Assembly (NCBI GenBank): GCA_937901445.1
Contig: CALDHY010000105.1
Coordinates: forward strand, 1-64,000
DNA: 64,000 bases
Direction of reading: 5' to 3'
Origin: an uncultured Selenomonadales bacterium
GTDB taxonomy: Bacteria; Bacillota; Negativicutes; Selenomonadales; Selenomonadaceae
The translations under genes were made by a program, and so were the position numbers. The notes below the pieces were generated by a model that searched no databases, had not been told where the DNA came from, and saw only the letters and a list, made by a program, of their open reading frames with translations. Positions 8,723-17,381 of this stretch are shown in pieces; position 1 is the stretch's first letter; every line of letters begins with the position of its first letter.

Positions 8723-9206
8723 AGTAGAATATAAAATTAACGGCTTTTTTGACTTCACCGGCGATGTTTTCTTCTTTGATTTTTGATCTTACTTCGTCAT
8801 CTGTTAATGTTTCACGCGGTCTTATTGCAGGGAATAGAGGCGGATCAACAATTACAGGGATATTGTAGTTCTCAACTTTTTCATTAAAGTCATCTCTAAA
8901 ACTCTCGACACCTTCAGATACTATTTTTCCGAAATCAACTAAAACAACAAGAGCTATAACAAACCAGCCGGATCCAGGTATGGCGGCTAAGGCAGTAAAT
9001 AACAAACCTGCAACAGTTGTGGAAATTGAAGCAACAATGGTAAGGATGAAACCTAAAATTTTAGGAATAAGAGTAACTGCTATAATTCTGCCAATTATAC
9101 CGGCAATAACAGCGGCAATATCTACGACTCCATTAAGCGGATTCAATGCAATAGGTCCCATAGCAGGATTAACAGGAACGTTTTTCATGATTTTTGAGTT
9201 GCTCAA
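8721..9206 (-). CDS. Small membrane protein next to Hsp70-like fragment
   Basis: Up to 161 aa from a TTG at 9206; ATG at 9188 (MKNVPVNPAM) is an alternative, and neither has a clear ribosome binding site. Two or three hydrophobic segments lie between about residues 28 and 95 (VAVIAGIIGRIIAVTLIP-like, ILGFILTIVASISTTVAGLL and GWFVIALVVLVDF), followed by a soluble charged tail (LTDDEVRSKIKEEN). The family is not recognised. Its start overlaps the end of the Hsp70-like fragment by 38 nt in another frame, which suggests either translational coupling or a frame break in what used to be a longer gene. Coding status is moderately likely. Confidence 0.5.
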   Translation of the reverse strand: MSNSKIMKNVPVNPAMGPIALNPLNGVVDIAAVIAGIIGRIIAVTLIPKILGFILTIVASISTTVAGLLFTALAAIPGSGWFVIALVVLVDFGKIVSEGVESFRDDFNEKVENYNIPVIVDPPLFPAIRPRETLTDDEVRSKIKEENIAGEVKKAVNFIFY

Positions 9207-9948
9207 AATACCAATCCCGAATCATAAAGTCAATGATGCGTACTCCAAGATAATTATTGCCGTCATTGTAAGAATAATTTCTGGAATTTTGAATAGCCGC
9301 CGTAACGTCGATTGTCGAAGAGCCGACATCAATAAGCAATGAACATGTCCCTTGCGGATTATCTTTTACTGTTCCTTTATCTCGCAGAAATAAATAGGCA
9401 GCGCGGGATTCTGCCGCCAAAATAAAAGAAAACAGCTTGTCATGATAAGTTGTTTTGCCCAAAATACTGTCTTTTAAAATCGTCTTGTAAATTAAAGCGT
9501 CTAATTTATCCCATTTCGTGGGGTGTCCTACACAAGCAACAATTTTATCACGATCTGCCGAATTTTCTCGTACAGATTCTACAAATTTTTCGTCAGAAAA
9601 TATAGCGTTGGTAAATTCTTGAACAGAATTTTTAAAATTATTAAATTCGTCAGTATACACTTCCGGGCAAACTGAAGAATCGGGCCATTCGCCGGTTGAA
9701 AAAATTTTTTCCAATTCAAAATAACGGGCTGTAGTTATAGCCCCCAACAAATCTTTTGGCTTGCGCTTAAAATATGTCCGAATTTCCGTTATTCCCTCCG
9801 GCTCTGATGCTATCGAATTATCAAAAGTAATGCCGTTATTTCTTTTGCCGTAACCGGTAGGTATTGCTTTGTCGGCGTCATCTGTATCCGGCATACGTAA
9901 ATCAAATAAATTGCTCTGATTAAATTTTTGTTGGGGATTTTTCCGCAT
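9169..9948 (-). pseudogene. Hsp70/actin-fold ATPase fragment
   Basis: 259 aa. The middle resembles Hsp70-like ATPases: ACVGHPTKWDKLDAL (connect-1 side), ESRAAYLFLRD, LLIDVGSSTIDVTAAI (the phosphate-2 loop, cf. DxGxGTxD) and GNNYLGVRIIDFMIRDW. The first phosphate loop (GIDLGTT) expected near the N-terminus is absent, and the protein ends soon after the middle of the ATPase domain, with no substrate-binding region. It overlaps small ORFs in other frames at both ends. The simplest reading is a decayed Hsp70-family gene with deletions or frameshifts. A genuine short actin-like protein cannot be excluded. Confidence 0.5.
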
Positions 9949-10150
9949 ACTGTATAAGTTCGCCGTGAACTAATATTTCTTCACCGAAAATTATACAGGG
10001 ACTTATACAAGCGTTATCGGGTAAATCTGTCTTCAAAATTGTAAAATATTGAGGGGTTTTTTCTTCGTCAATTTCTGAAGGAAAAACGGCTTTTATTTCC
10101 ATAATTTCCAAAATACGCGCTAAATCTTTACTGTCTCCGTTTTTAGCCAT
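9920..10150 (-). CDS. Hypothetical protein, possible remnant upstream of Hsp70-like fragment
   Basis: ATG at 10150 gives 76 aa, but the frame stays open upstream to about 10207 with plausible coding sequence (a charged helix), and no ribosome binding site precedes the ATG. The sequence (FPSEIDEEKTPQYFTILKT, CIIFGEEILVHGELIQ) matches no family I recognise. Its last 29 nt overlap the Hsp70-like fragment in a different frame. It may be the 5' part of the same decayed gene or a separate small gene. Confidence 0.35.
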   Translation of the reverse strand: MAKNGDSKDLARILEIMEIKAVFPSEIDEEKTPQYFTILKTDLPDNACISPCIIFGEEILVHGELIQYAEKSPTKI

Positions 10151-10207
10151 AAGATTTTGAACGTATTCGGCAACAGATTTTCTTTGAGATTTATATTTAC
10201 TGACCTG

Positions 10208-10452
10208 TTCTTATTGCTGCAATTTCTTCAAATACAGCTGTCAAATTTTTTTGTCGATACTCAAAACAGGATTTAAATTGCCGTTTTGTTAAGGCTGATT
10301 ATCAGTAAGCACTTTAAGAATATTTATTATGGGATTTGAGGAATTTCTTTTTGACGAGCGATTTTTTTAACAGTTTCATATTTTACACTGTCAAAAACAT
10401 CCACAATATTTCATTATTGTAATTGTTTTTTTGGTCAATTTTTCGGACGAAC
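10208..10452. other. Intergenic stretch without a gene
   Basis: About 245 nt. The - strand has a 25-codon opening (about 10330-10410) ending IARQKEIPQIP, without a ribosome binding site. This looks like decayed coding sequence rather than a gene. No promoter or RNA gene was recognised. Confidence 0.5.
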
Positions 10453-10494
10453 AAAAAAAGCGTGAACCCTTTAGAAAATTTGAAAGGCTCGCGC
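10453..10494 (-). terminator. Terminator after ilvA
   Basis: On the - strand GCGCGAGCCTTT pairs imperfectly with AAAGGGTTCACGC and is followed by seven T. Confidence 0.7.
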
Positions 10495-10500
10495 AGTTTT

Positions 10501-11766
10501 TTATCTTAGTAAATCAATTTTTTCAATTTCGTAACCGTGTTTGTTGAGGGCTTTAATAATTCTGTCGATATGTTCTAGGTTGTGAGTTTCAACAGTTACT
10601 CCGAGTAAAACTTTTTTGAAACTGTTTGTAACCAACGCTTGATTGTGATCAAGTTTTACAACGTTTGCATTTTCGTCCGCCAAAATTTTTGCAATGTTTA
10701 AAAGTTCGCCGGGCTTATCCGGAAGTTGCACGTTGAAAGAAAAAATTCTGCCACGCGCAATTAAAGCCTTGTCAATCAAGCCGGAAAGTGTCGAAATATC
10801 AATGTTGCCGCCGCTTACAATCGCCACGACTTTTTTATTTTTGAAATTTAATTTGTTCAACGCCGCCAACGATAAAACGCCCGCGCCTTCAGCAATGAGT
10901 TTATGCTTTTCAATCAAACTTAAAAGCGCGCTCATAATTTCCATTTCGTTGACGGTTATAATTTCGTCCAGATATTTTTTGCAAAACTCAAAAGTTAAAG
11001 TACCGGCAGTTTTTACGGCGCAACCATCGGCAACCGTATCAGCACTTTTCAAAGTTACAATTTTTCCGGCGTCAAGTGCGGCTTTCATACACGCGGCATT
11101 TTCCGGCTCGACGCCAATAACTTTTACGTGCGGGCTAACAACTTTTGTTGCAAGTGCAACGCCGCTGGCAAATCCGCCGCCGCCAATGGGTACCAAAATT
11201 GCGTCAACGTCTTTGAGTTCGTTAATAATTTCAAGCGCGGTTGTCCCCTGTCCAAGTAAAACTTCCCTATCGTTGAACGGATGAACATAAATATAACCGT
11301 GCTTTTTCTGAAGTTCCAAACTGTATAAATAGGCGTCGTCGAAACTGTCACCGCGCAATACAACTTCCGCGCCGTAAGCCTTAGTTGCCTCGACTTTCAA
11401 AATTGGAGTTGTCGCCGGCATACAAATTACAGCTTTAACGCCGAGTTTTTGGGCGGCAAATGCTACGCCCTGCGCGTGATTGCCTGCAGAGGAAGTTATA
11501 ACGCCCTTTGCTTTTTCTTCGTTGGTAAGTTGTGAAATTTTGTTGTACGCGCCGCGCAGTTTGAACGCGCCGGTATGTTGCATATTTTCCGGCTTAATAT
11601 AAATTTCATTGCCGCTTTGTTCAGAAAAAAAATCACTTTGAATCAAGCGCGTTTTTTTTACAATTCCTGAAAGTTGTTTATCTGCGCGATAAACGTCGGC
11701 AATAGTTGTAGTTTCAACAATTTTTTTAGTGTCGTCCTGCGCGACGGGCTTTTCTTTTTCTTCCAA
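10501..11766 (-). CDS. ilvA: Threonine ammonia-lyase with C-terminal ACT domain
   Basis: 421 aa. PLP fold type II: the Schiff-base lysine lies in HTGAFKLRGAYNKI (about residue 69), with SSAGNHAQGVAFAA, the phosphate-binding loop PIGGGGFASG and VSGGNIDIS. The last ~80 residues form an ACT regulatory domain (VQLPDKPGELLNIAKIL). It deaminates threonine to 2-oxobutyrate, feeding isoleucine synthesis or threonine catabolism. The single ACT domain and length match the Firmicute/TdcB-like form rather than the long two-ACT E. coli enzyme. It follows a 63-aa gene with only 2 nt between them, so both are probably on one mRNA ending at the terminator at 10453. Confidence 0.94.
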   Translation of the reverse strand: MEEKEKPVAQDDTKKIVETTTIADVYRADKQLSGIVKKTRLIQSDFFSEQSGNEIYIKPENMQHTGAFKLRGAYNKISQLTNEEKAKGVITSSAGNHAQGVAFAAQKLGVKAVICMPATTPILKVEATKAYGAEVVLRGDSFDDAYLYSLELQKKHGYIYVHPFNDREVLLGQGTTALEIINELKDVDAILVPIGGGGFASGVALATKVVSPHVKVIGVEPENAACMKAALDAGKIVTLKSADTVADGCAVKTAGTLTFEFCKKYLDEIITVNEMEIMSALLSLIEKHKLIAEGAGVLSLAALNKLNFKNKKVVAIVSGGNIDISTLSGLIDKALIARGRIFSFNVQLPDKPGELLNIAKILADENANVVKLDHNQALVTNSFKKVLLGVTVETHNLEHIDRIIKALNKHGYEIEKIDLLR

Positions 11767-11768
11767 AA

Positions 11769-11960
11769 TTAATCGTCTCCATTTGATTTATTGGGATTAG
11801 TCTTGAATTTTTTATTTTTACGTTTTGATTTCTTTTTAGATTTTTGCTTTAATTGTTCCTGTTTCGCTAACCATTCCCAATCCCATGCCGTAGCTCCGGT
11901 AGCTTGAGCTTCAATAAGTGCATCACCTTTTAATCCCCATGTAAAATCCCATTCACTCAT
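11769..11960 (-). CDS. Small Lys-rich hypothetical protein upstream of ilvA
   Basis: 63 aa from ATG with GGAAGG about 10 nt upstream. The N-terminal half is Trp- and Ala-rich (WDFTWGLKGDALIEAQ, TAWDWEWLAKQEQ); the C-terminal half is almost all Lys/Arg/Asn, as in nucleic-acid-binding tails. It is not a recognised leader peptide: there are no runs of Ile, Thr, Leu or Val codons that would suggest attenuation of ilvA. The 2-nt spacing to ilvA implies coupled translation. Function unknown. Confidence 0.6.
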   Translation of the reverse strand: MSEWDFTWGLKGDALIEAQATGATAWDWEWLAKQEQLKQKSKKKSKRKNKKFKTNPNKSNGDD

Positions 11961-12083
11961 AATTTTTCAACCTTCCATTTATTAAAATTAAATATATTTT
12001 GAATGTCTGATTGTTTTGCTTTTTCGACTTGGTTCAAAAATTTCCTGTACAATAATTTTTTTCACTCAAAATAAATTCCCTTC

Positions 12084-12116
12084 ATTAATCCCTAATCCTT
12101 AGTCCCTAGCCCTTAG
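12084..12116. repeat. Degenerate heptamer repeat tract 3
   Basis: Tandem units TTAATCC, CTAATCC, TTAGTCC and CTAGCCC, ending 3 nt before the stop of the transglutaminase-like gene. Confidence 0.75.
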
Positions 12117-12119
12117 ACC

Positions 12120-13268
12120 TTAATTATTTTTCTTTGCATCAACAGTATAATAAATCCAATTTCCGCGCGTTGCAACATTCATTTTAACAGAGCCGTACCA
12201 ATGATAACGATTCGGCAAAATTTCTTTGACAAGACGATTTAAGGCAAATTTTACGTCAGCATATCTTGAATCATAGGGAGCCATTCCCCAAGATAGCCGC
12301 CAGCCGTCCCTTGCAATTCTTTGGGCAATGTAGCCGAGCGCGTTTTCAGCCGTGCTTGAATGAAAAGCAAAAAATCTGCCGCCGGTATCATCAAATTCTT
12401 TAGTGTAATAAAAATATCTGCCGTCAATTTGCGGATAAAGCGTAGGATTGTAAGCCGCTTCCCAGCTGTGCGTTGTTTGCATAATTTCAAGCGGCGCGTT
12501 AAAGTAAATGTAGTTGTTGTATTCGCCGCTGTCTGCAAAAGTAAAAGAGGCGTCATCCCATGTCACGTCAACTGCGTAAATTCTGCCGTCGCCAAAAGTT
12601 ATCGTGTTCCAGACGTGCGACTCATTATTTGCTCTGCCGGACATTTTGCCAACATTCAAGCCGAGCATTTTTCCCAACATATAAAATGAATCCGCGTAAC
12701 CTTGACAATTCGCCCTGCCGTCAATCAACGCGCCAATAGCATTACAATGACGCGGCGTCTTTGAATTTATCTGGGTGTTGTAGTAAGTGACCATTTCGGT
12801 TATTTTTTCGTGAATGTAATGCTCCTTGAGTAAAGTTGTAGGTTTTTGATTAGCCTCGTTGACAATTCTAACTGCAACGTTATAAAGTTGCCATTCTTCG
12901 CCGGAAAGTATCGAGTTATCGCCGGTTAGGTAAGCATAGGCAACTCTTGCGCCGGGATAAATGCTAAGTTCATACAACGCTTCACGCGGGCGACCGCTGC
13001 TGTCATTCCACCACGTAATATTGACGTACTGTGAATTTTTGGTAATTTTTAAACATTCCTCAACGTTGACAAACAAGCCGTTCGTAAAAACTACGGGGAT
13101 TCTTGTTACACAATTATTTTCGCAGTTTTGAATATAATTTATGAAGGTCTGCTTGTCTCCAATACGCGGCGCGTTGCCCCAATCTATGCTGTTATAGTCA
13201 ACCGCACCGGCTAAATTTTGAATCAGCAAAGTAAAAATAAAAATTGCCGTAAAAATAATTTTGCGCAT
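12120..13268 (-). CDS. Secreted transglutaminase-like protein
   Basis: ATG at 13268 follows AAAGGCGGTGAT; a TTG 18 nt upstream lies in front of that site and is rejected. 382 aa, with a signal peptide (MRKIIFTAIFIFTLLIQ, cut after LAGA). The core resembles the transglutaminase/protease-like superfamily, with a Cys-His-Asp triad: Cys in DGRANCQGYADSF (about 192), His in ESHVWNTI and Asp in AVDVTWDD. It should act in the periplasm or outside the cell, as a protein cross-linker or, more often in bacteria, a cysteine protease. The substrate is unknown. It is divergent from typA. Confidence 0.8.
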   Translation of the reverse strand: MRKIIFTAIFIFTLLIQNLAGAVDYNSIDWGNAPRIGDKQTFINYIQNCENNCVTRIPVVFTNGLFVNVEECLKITKNSQYVNITWWNDSSGRPREALYELSIYPGARVAYAYLTGDNSILSGEEWQLYNVAVRIVNEANQKPTTLLKEHYIHEKITEMVTYYNTQINSKTPRHCNAIGALIDGRANCQGYADSFYMLGKMLGLNVGKMSGRANNESHVWNTITFGDGRIYAVDVTWDDASFTFADSGEYNNYIYFNAPLEIMQTTHSWEAAYNPTLYPQIDGRYFYYTKEFDDTGGRFFAFHSSTAENALGYIAQRIARDGWRLSWGMAPYDSRYADVKFALNRLVKEILPNRYHWYGSVKMNVATRGNWIYYTVDAKKNN

Positions 13269-13384
13269 AATATCACCGCCTTTCAAAAAAGTTTACAACA
13301 TTTTTTTTGCAGTGTCTATAATTTAAAGTCTATCGAAACGTTAAATTTTCATTAGAAAAATCCGGTTTAAAGCGGCTTGAAAAA

Positions 13385-13413
13385 TTGACATTCAAAATTT
13401 AAGCTGATAAAAT
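13385..13413 (+). promoter_or_regulatory. Predicted typA promoter
   Basis: TTGACA at 13385 and TAAAAT at 13408 are exactly 17 nt apart, 41 nt before the typA start. Confidence 0.75.
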
Positions 13414-13453
13414 CTTTGCGCTAATTTTGGGGAATGCAGAAAGGAAATGTTGA

Positions 13454-15271
13454 ATGAGTAAAAATGAAAAGCTTAGAAATATTGCAATAATCGCCCACGT
13501 AGATCACGGCAAAACTACACTTGTTGACGCAATGCTGAAACAAAGTCATATTTTCAGAGACAATGAACAAGTTGTAGAGCGCGTCATGGACAGCGGCGAC
13601 CTTGAACGCGAACGCGGAATTACAATTTTATCGAAGAATACAGCCATTTCTTACAACGGCTTTAAAATAAATTTGATTGATACGCCCGGACACGCAGATT
13701 TCGGCGGCGAAGTCGAGCGCGTTTTGCGAATGGCGGACGGCGTTTTATTGTTGGTTGATTCGGCTGAAGGTGTTATGCCGCAAACAAAATTTGTACTTCG
13801 CAAGGCGTTGGAAAATAAATTAAAACCAATCGTAGTTATAAATAAAATCGACCGTCCCGACGCAAGAATTGAAGAAGTTGCAGATGAAGTTTTGGAACTT
13901 TTTATGGAACTTGACGCGGACGATGAACAATTAGACTTTGAAACAGTTTACACGGCGGCTAAGGCGGGTATCGCCAAAAAAAATATCCACGACGAAGGCA
14001 AAGACTTAAAGCCGCTCCTTGACACAATTATAAAAGAAATTCCCGCGCCTGAAGGCGATTTTGATAAACCGTTACAAATGGTCATAACTACGCTTGAGGC
14101 TGATGATTATGTTGGAAAAATAGCTATTGGCAGAGTTCAGCGCGGCAAAATTCATTCCGGCGAAATTGTAGCGTTAATGAGCAACGGCGAAATTAAAAAG
14201 GCAAAAATCGGTAAAGTTTACACCTACGACGGCTTGAATCGCGTTGAAACTGCTGAAGCTGAAATGGGCGAAATTGTGGCGTTGACAGGTTTAACTGAAG
14301 GTTCAATCGGTGATACTATTGCAGATTTTGAAAACCCTGAAGCGTTGCCGGGTATTCGTGTTGACGAGCCGACTTTGAGTATGACTTTCGGCGTTAATAC
14401 AAGTCCTTTTGCCGGTAAGGAAGGGCAATTTGTAACAAGCCGCCATATTCGTGACAGACTTTTCAAGGAGGCGCAAACTAACGTTGCCTTGCGCGTTGAA
14501 GAAACTGATTCTGCAGATGTTTTCAAAGTTAGCGGGCGCGGCGAATTGCACCTTTCCATTTTAATTGAAACAATGCGCCGTGAAGGTTACGAAATGCAAA
14601 TTGGCAAGCCGGAAGTTGTTTACAAAATGATTGACGGCAAAAAATATGAGCCTATCGAAAATTTAACCGTTGAAGTACCGCAAGAATATATGGGTACTGC
14701 AATGGAAAGTTTGGGACGCCGCAAAGCTGAAATGGTTGATATGACAGAAATTGCGGGCTATATGAGAATTAATTTTTTAATACCTGCGCGCGGGCTGATA
14801 GGTTTTCGCTCCGAACTTTTGACAAGTACGCGCGGCAACGGGATAATGAATCACGTTTTTCACAGCTACGAACCGTACAAGGGCGATATTCCCGGACGCA
14901 ATCGCGGCAGTTTGGTTGCGTTTGAACAGGGTACAACTACCGGCTACGGGATTTACAATTTGCAAGATAGAGGCGTTATGTTCATTGAGCCTAACCAACA
15001 AGTTTATGAAGGTATGATTGTTGGTGAAAATTCCCGTGAAATGGATATTGACATTAACCCCTGCAAGCAGAAACACGTTACAAATATGCGTTCGTCTTCG
15101 TCTGATGAGGCAATCAGACTTGTGCCGCCGCGCTTTATGAGTTTGGAGCAGGCGTTGGAATATATTAACGACGATGAACTTGTTGAAGTTACGCCGTCTT
15201 CAATTCGATTGAGAAAAGCAATTCTCGATAAAAATACACGCGGTCGCCTTGCCAAAAACGCCCGCAAATAA
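13454..15271 (+). CDS. typA: Ribosome-associated GTPase TypA/BipA
   Basis: 605 aa, the usual family length. Translation-factor GTPase motifs: IAHVDHGKTTLVD (G1), RGITI (G2), IDTPGHADF (G3) and INKIDRPDA (G4), then EF-G-like domains III and V and the BipA-specific C-terminus (RGLIGFRSELL, RKAILDKNTRGRLAK). BipA binds the ribosome and assists 50S assembly and stress or cold adaptation. ATG with AAAGGAAATG-like spacing; its own promoter lies 41 nt upstream. ecfT starts 2 nt after its stop, so the two are likely co-transcribed. Confidence 0.97.
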   Translation: MSKNEKLRNIAIIAHVDHGKTTLVDAMLKQSHIFRDNEQVVERVMDSGDLERERGITILSKNTAISYNGFKINLIDTPGHADFGGEVERVLRMADGVLLLVDSAEGVMPQTKFVLRKALENKLKPIVVINKIDRPDARIEEVADEVLELFMELDADDEQLDFETVYTAAKAGIAKKNIHDEGKDLKPLLDTIIKEIPAPEGDFDKPLQMVITTLEADDYVGKIAIGRVQRGKIHSGEIVALMSNGEIKKAKIGKVYTYDGLNRVETAEAEMGEIVALTGLTEGSIGDTIADFENPEALPGIRVDEPTLSMTFGVNTSPFAGKEGQFVTSRHIRDRLFKEAQTNVALRVEETDSADVFKVSGRGELHLSILIETMRREGYEMQIGKPEVVYKMIDGKKYEPIENLTVEVPQEYMGTAMESLGRRKAEMVDMTEIAGYMRINFLIPARGLIGFRSELLTSTRGNGIMNHVFHSYEPYKGDIPGRNRGSLVAFEQGTTTGYGIYNLQDRGVMFIEPNQQVYEGMIVGENSREMDIDINPCKQKHVTNMRSSSSDEAIRLVPPRFMSLEQALEYINDDELVEVTPSSIRLRKAILDKNTRGRLAKNARK

Positions 15272-15273
15272 AA

Positions 15274-16080
15274 ATGTTACAGGATATAACTTTAGGGCAA
15301 TTTTTTCCCGGCAATTCAATTTTACACATAATTGACCCGCGCACAAAAATAATTTTGCTGTTCGCACTGATGATTTTAATTTTCGTGGCGGACGGCGCGG
15401 CGGCGTATGCTTTTTTAACCTGTGCGACGATATTTTTAATTTTAGTTTCGCAAGTACCGCCGTTGACAGTTTTAAAATCTTTGAAGCCGTTAATGTGGAT
15501 AATTTTATTTACAATGGCGATTCACTTTGTAAGCCACGACGGAAAAATTTTGGCTGAATTTTGGATTTTCAAAGTTACGGACGAAGGAATAAAATTCGGC
15601 GTGTTGCTGTCGTTGCGGCTGATACTTTTAATAGTCTTGTCAAGTTTGTTGACGTTCACAACTTCGCCAATAAAATTAACTGACGCAATGGAAAAATTAT
15701 TGTCGCCGCTGTCTAAAGTTGGAGTACCGGCTCACGAATTGGCAATGATGATGACAATAGCCTTGCGATTTATTCCAACGCTGATTGAAGAAACTGACAA
15801 AATAATTAAGGCGCAAAAATCACGCGGCGCAGATTTTGAAACAGGAAATATTTTACAGCGGCTTAAAAATTTCGTGCCAATTTTAGTACCGCTTTTCTTG
15901 TCGAGTTTTCGGCGGGCAGATGAATTGGCAATGGCAATGGAGGCACGCTGTTACAGAGGCGGCGAAGGGCGAACTCATATGAAACAATTAAAATTTGGTC
16001 GCGCAGATTTTTTAGCTGTAGTTTTTGTAATTTTAATTTGCGCGGCTACGTGGTTTTTAAGTTATGAAATTAAATTTTAG
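15274..16080 (+). CDS. ecfT: ECF transporter T component EcfT
   Basis: 268 aa with five to six hydrophobic segments. The coupling helices carry the two signature motifs KSRGADF and EARCYRGGEG (the Ala-Arg-Gly type) that contact the ATPase subunits. EcfT joins the EcfA/EcfA' ATPases to vitamin-specific S components in the membrane. The usual order ecfA1-ecfA2-ecfT-truA is only half kept: the ATPase genes are absent upstream and typA takes their place, so EcfT here must work with ATPases encoded elsewhere. It overlaps truA by 17 nt. Confidence 0.93.
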   Translation: MLQDITLGQFFPGNSILHIIDPRTKIILLFALMILIFVADGAAAYAFLTCATIFLILVSQVPPLTVLKSLKPLMWIILFTMAIHFVSHDGKILAEFWIFKVTDEGIKFGVLLSLRLILLIVLSSLLTFTTSPIKLTDAMEKLLSPLSKVGVPAHELAMMMTIALRFIPTLIEETDKIIKAQKSRGADFETGNILQRLKNFVPILVPLFLSSFRRADELAMAMEARCYRGGEGRTHMKQLKFGRADFLAVVFVILICAATWFLSYEIKF

Positions 16081-16822
16081 GAAAAGAAATATCGCCTTAA
16101 AAATTTCTTACGACGGCACGAATTACAACGGTTTTCAAAGGCAGAATCCGCCTTCAGTTGCCGTACAAAATATTTTGGAAGAACGCCTTGCAAAAATTTT
16201 CGGCGAAAAGATTGAAATGATTGGCTCCGGCAGGACTGATGCGGGCGTTCACGCCATTGGACAGATTGTAAATTTTTTTACCGACGGGCGAATAGAAGTT
16301 GAAAAAATTCCCTACGCGGCAAGCGGCGCACTGCCGCCTGATATTGTCGTTCGTGAGGCGTGGGAAGTTCCAAAAGATTTTAGCGCGTTGCACAGTGCAA
16401 AAAGCAAAACTTACATTTATAAAATTCAGCGCGGCAAAATTTTAAATCCGTTTCTGAAAAATTTTTCGTGGCATATTAAATTTCCGCTCGACATTGAAAA
16501 AATGCAGGCGGCGTTAAAAATTATCGAAGGTACGCACGATTTTTCGGCGTTTAAGGCGGCAAGTTCAACAAATATGAATCCCGTTCGTACGATTTACGCG
16601 GCTGAACTTTTTTTTGAATCTAAAGAAATTTTAACAATAAAAATTCACGCCAGCGGCTTTTTGTACCATATGGCGCGAAACATTGTAGCGGCGGTTGTCG
16701 AAGTCGGACGGCAAAGGTTGACGCTTGAAAAGTTCCAACAAATTTTTGACAGCGGCAACCGAAAATTATTCCCTGCAACTGCGCCCGCTCACGGTTTATA
16801 CTTATATGAAGTTTTTTACTAA
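16064..16822 (+). CDS. truA: tRNA pseudouridine(38-40) synthase TruA
   Basis: 252 aa. Catalytic Asp in GSGRTDAGVHAIGQ (about residue 55), with the typical start ISYDGTNYNGFQRQ and the C-terminal FLYHMARNIV motif. It isomerises uridines 38-40 in the tRNA anticodon stem. The 17-nt overlap with ecfT is the common Firmicute arrangement and implies translational coupling. A hairpin terminator follows. Confidence 0.97.
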   Translation: MKLNFRKRNIALKISYDGTNYNGFQRQNPPSVAVQNILEERLAKIFGEKIEMIGSGRTDAGVHAIGQIVNFFTDGRIEVEKIPYAASGALPPDIVVREAWEVPKDFSALHSAKSKTYIYKIQRGKILNPFLKNFSWHIKFPLDIEKMQAALKIIEGTHDFSAFKAASSTNMNPVRTIYAAELFFESKEILTIKIHASGFLYHMARNIVAAVVEVGRQRLTLEKFQQIFDSGNRKLFPATAPAHGLYLYEVFY

Positions 16823-16828
16823 AAAAAA

Positions 16829-16858
16829 CCGCTCCCCAAAAGAGCGGCTTTTTTTTGC
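16829..16858. terminator. Terminator between convergent truA and 16873 gene
   Basis: CCGCTC-loop-GAGCGG followed by eight T on +, and preceded by a run of A that gives a T-run on -. Probably bidirectional. Confidence 0.85.
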
Positions 16859-16872
16859 AACAAAATAAAATA

Positions 16873-17265
16873 TTAACTGCGACTGCGTTTTTTGTAGGGG
16901 ACAAGTTCTTCAAATTGTAAAAATTTCATATTACCTTCCAAGTCCGCCAAAATAATTTCGCCAATTTCAAACTGCTGCAAAAATTCAAAAGTTTCTTCGT
17001 TCGGCGAATAAAGCCCTTCAATGTCGGCAACAATAGCAATAGCATCAAATTCACGTTTGCCGTCAGAAATTGCGCGCGCCATTGCCACAAGTTCAGCTGA
17101 TAAACTGTATTCGGGGATTGGGTGGTCAATCGTGCAACCGCTGTAAAGTGTACCGTCTGCCGCCAACGCGCAAGCCCCCGCAATTATCCCGTCGTACAAA
17201 GAATAAGCATTTTTCATTGAGTCTATTGCCGTGCGAACCATTGTATCTGCAATATCAATATTCAT
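16873..17265 (-). CDS. Degenerate cytidine-deaminase-fold protein
   Basis: ATG at 17265 with GGGAGG upstream; a TTG 15 nt earlier overlaps that site. 130 aa, the length of a tetrameric cytidine deaminase. The backbone of the family is visible (YSGCTIDHPIPEYSLSAELV, where active enzymes have NASYPLTICAER; then AIAIVADIEG), but the zinc ligands are gone. The CAE motif is SAE, and the PCGxC motif is replaced by SPNEETFEF. The Glu of the motif is kept. It is therefore probably not a zinc-dependent deaminase; it may have a binding or regulatory role or be an early pseudogene. It is divergent from ricT. Confidence 0.7.
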   Translation of the reverse strand: MNIDIADTMVRTAIDSMKNAYSLYDGIIAGACALAADGTLYSGCTIDHPIPEYSLSAELVAMARAISDGKREFDAIAIVADIEGLYSPNEETFEFLQQFEIGEIILADLEGNMKFLQFEELVPYKKRSRS

Positions 17266-17336
17266 TCTATCGCCTCCCAAATATTTATTATAACTTTGCC
17301 GTTGCCAAAAAAAATCCTGCTAAATAAAAAAAAATC

Positions 17337-17345
17337 TGTTATAAT
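17337..17345 (+). promoter_or_regulatory. Extended -10 element upstream of ricT
   Basis: TGTTATAAT, a TGnTATAAT extended -10, 37 nt before the TTG start. No good -35 hexamer is present at the usual distance. Confidence 0.5.
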
Positions 17346-17381
17346 CGTTGAGGTTTATTTTATTGGAAGGATGAAATTAAA

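Noticed and set aside
10501-11960. 63-codon gene before ilvA as an attenuator leader peptide
   Set aside because: It lacks runs of Ile, Val, Leu or Thr codons and there is no terminator or antiterminator between it and ilvA.
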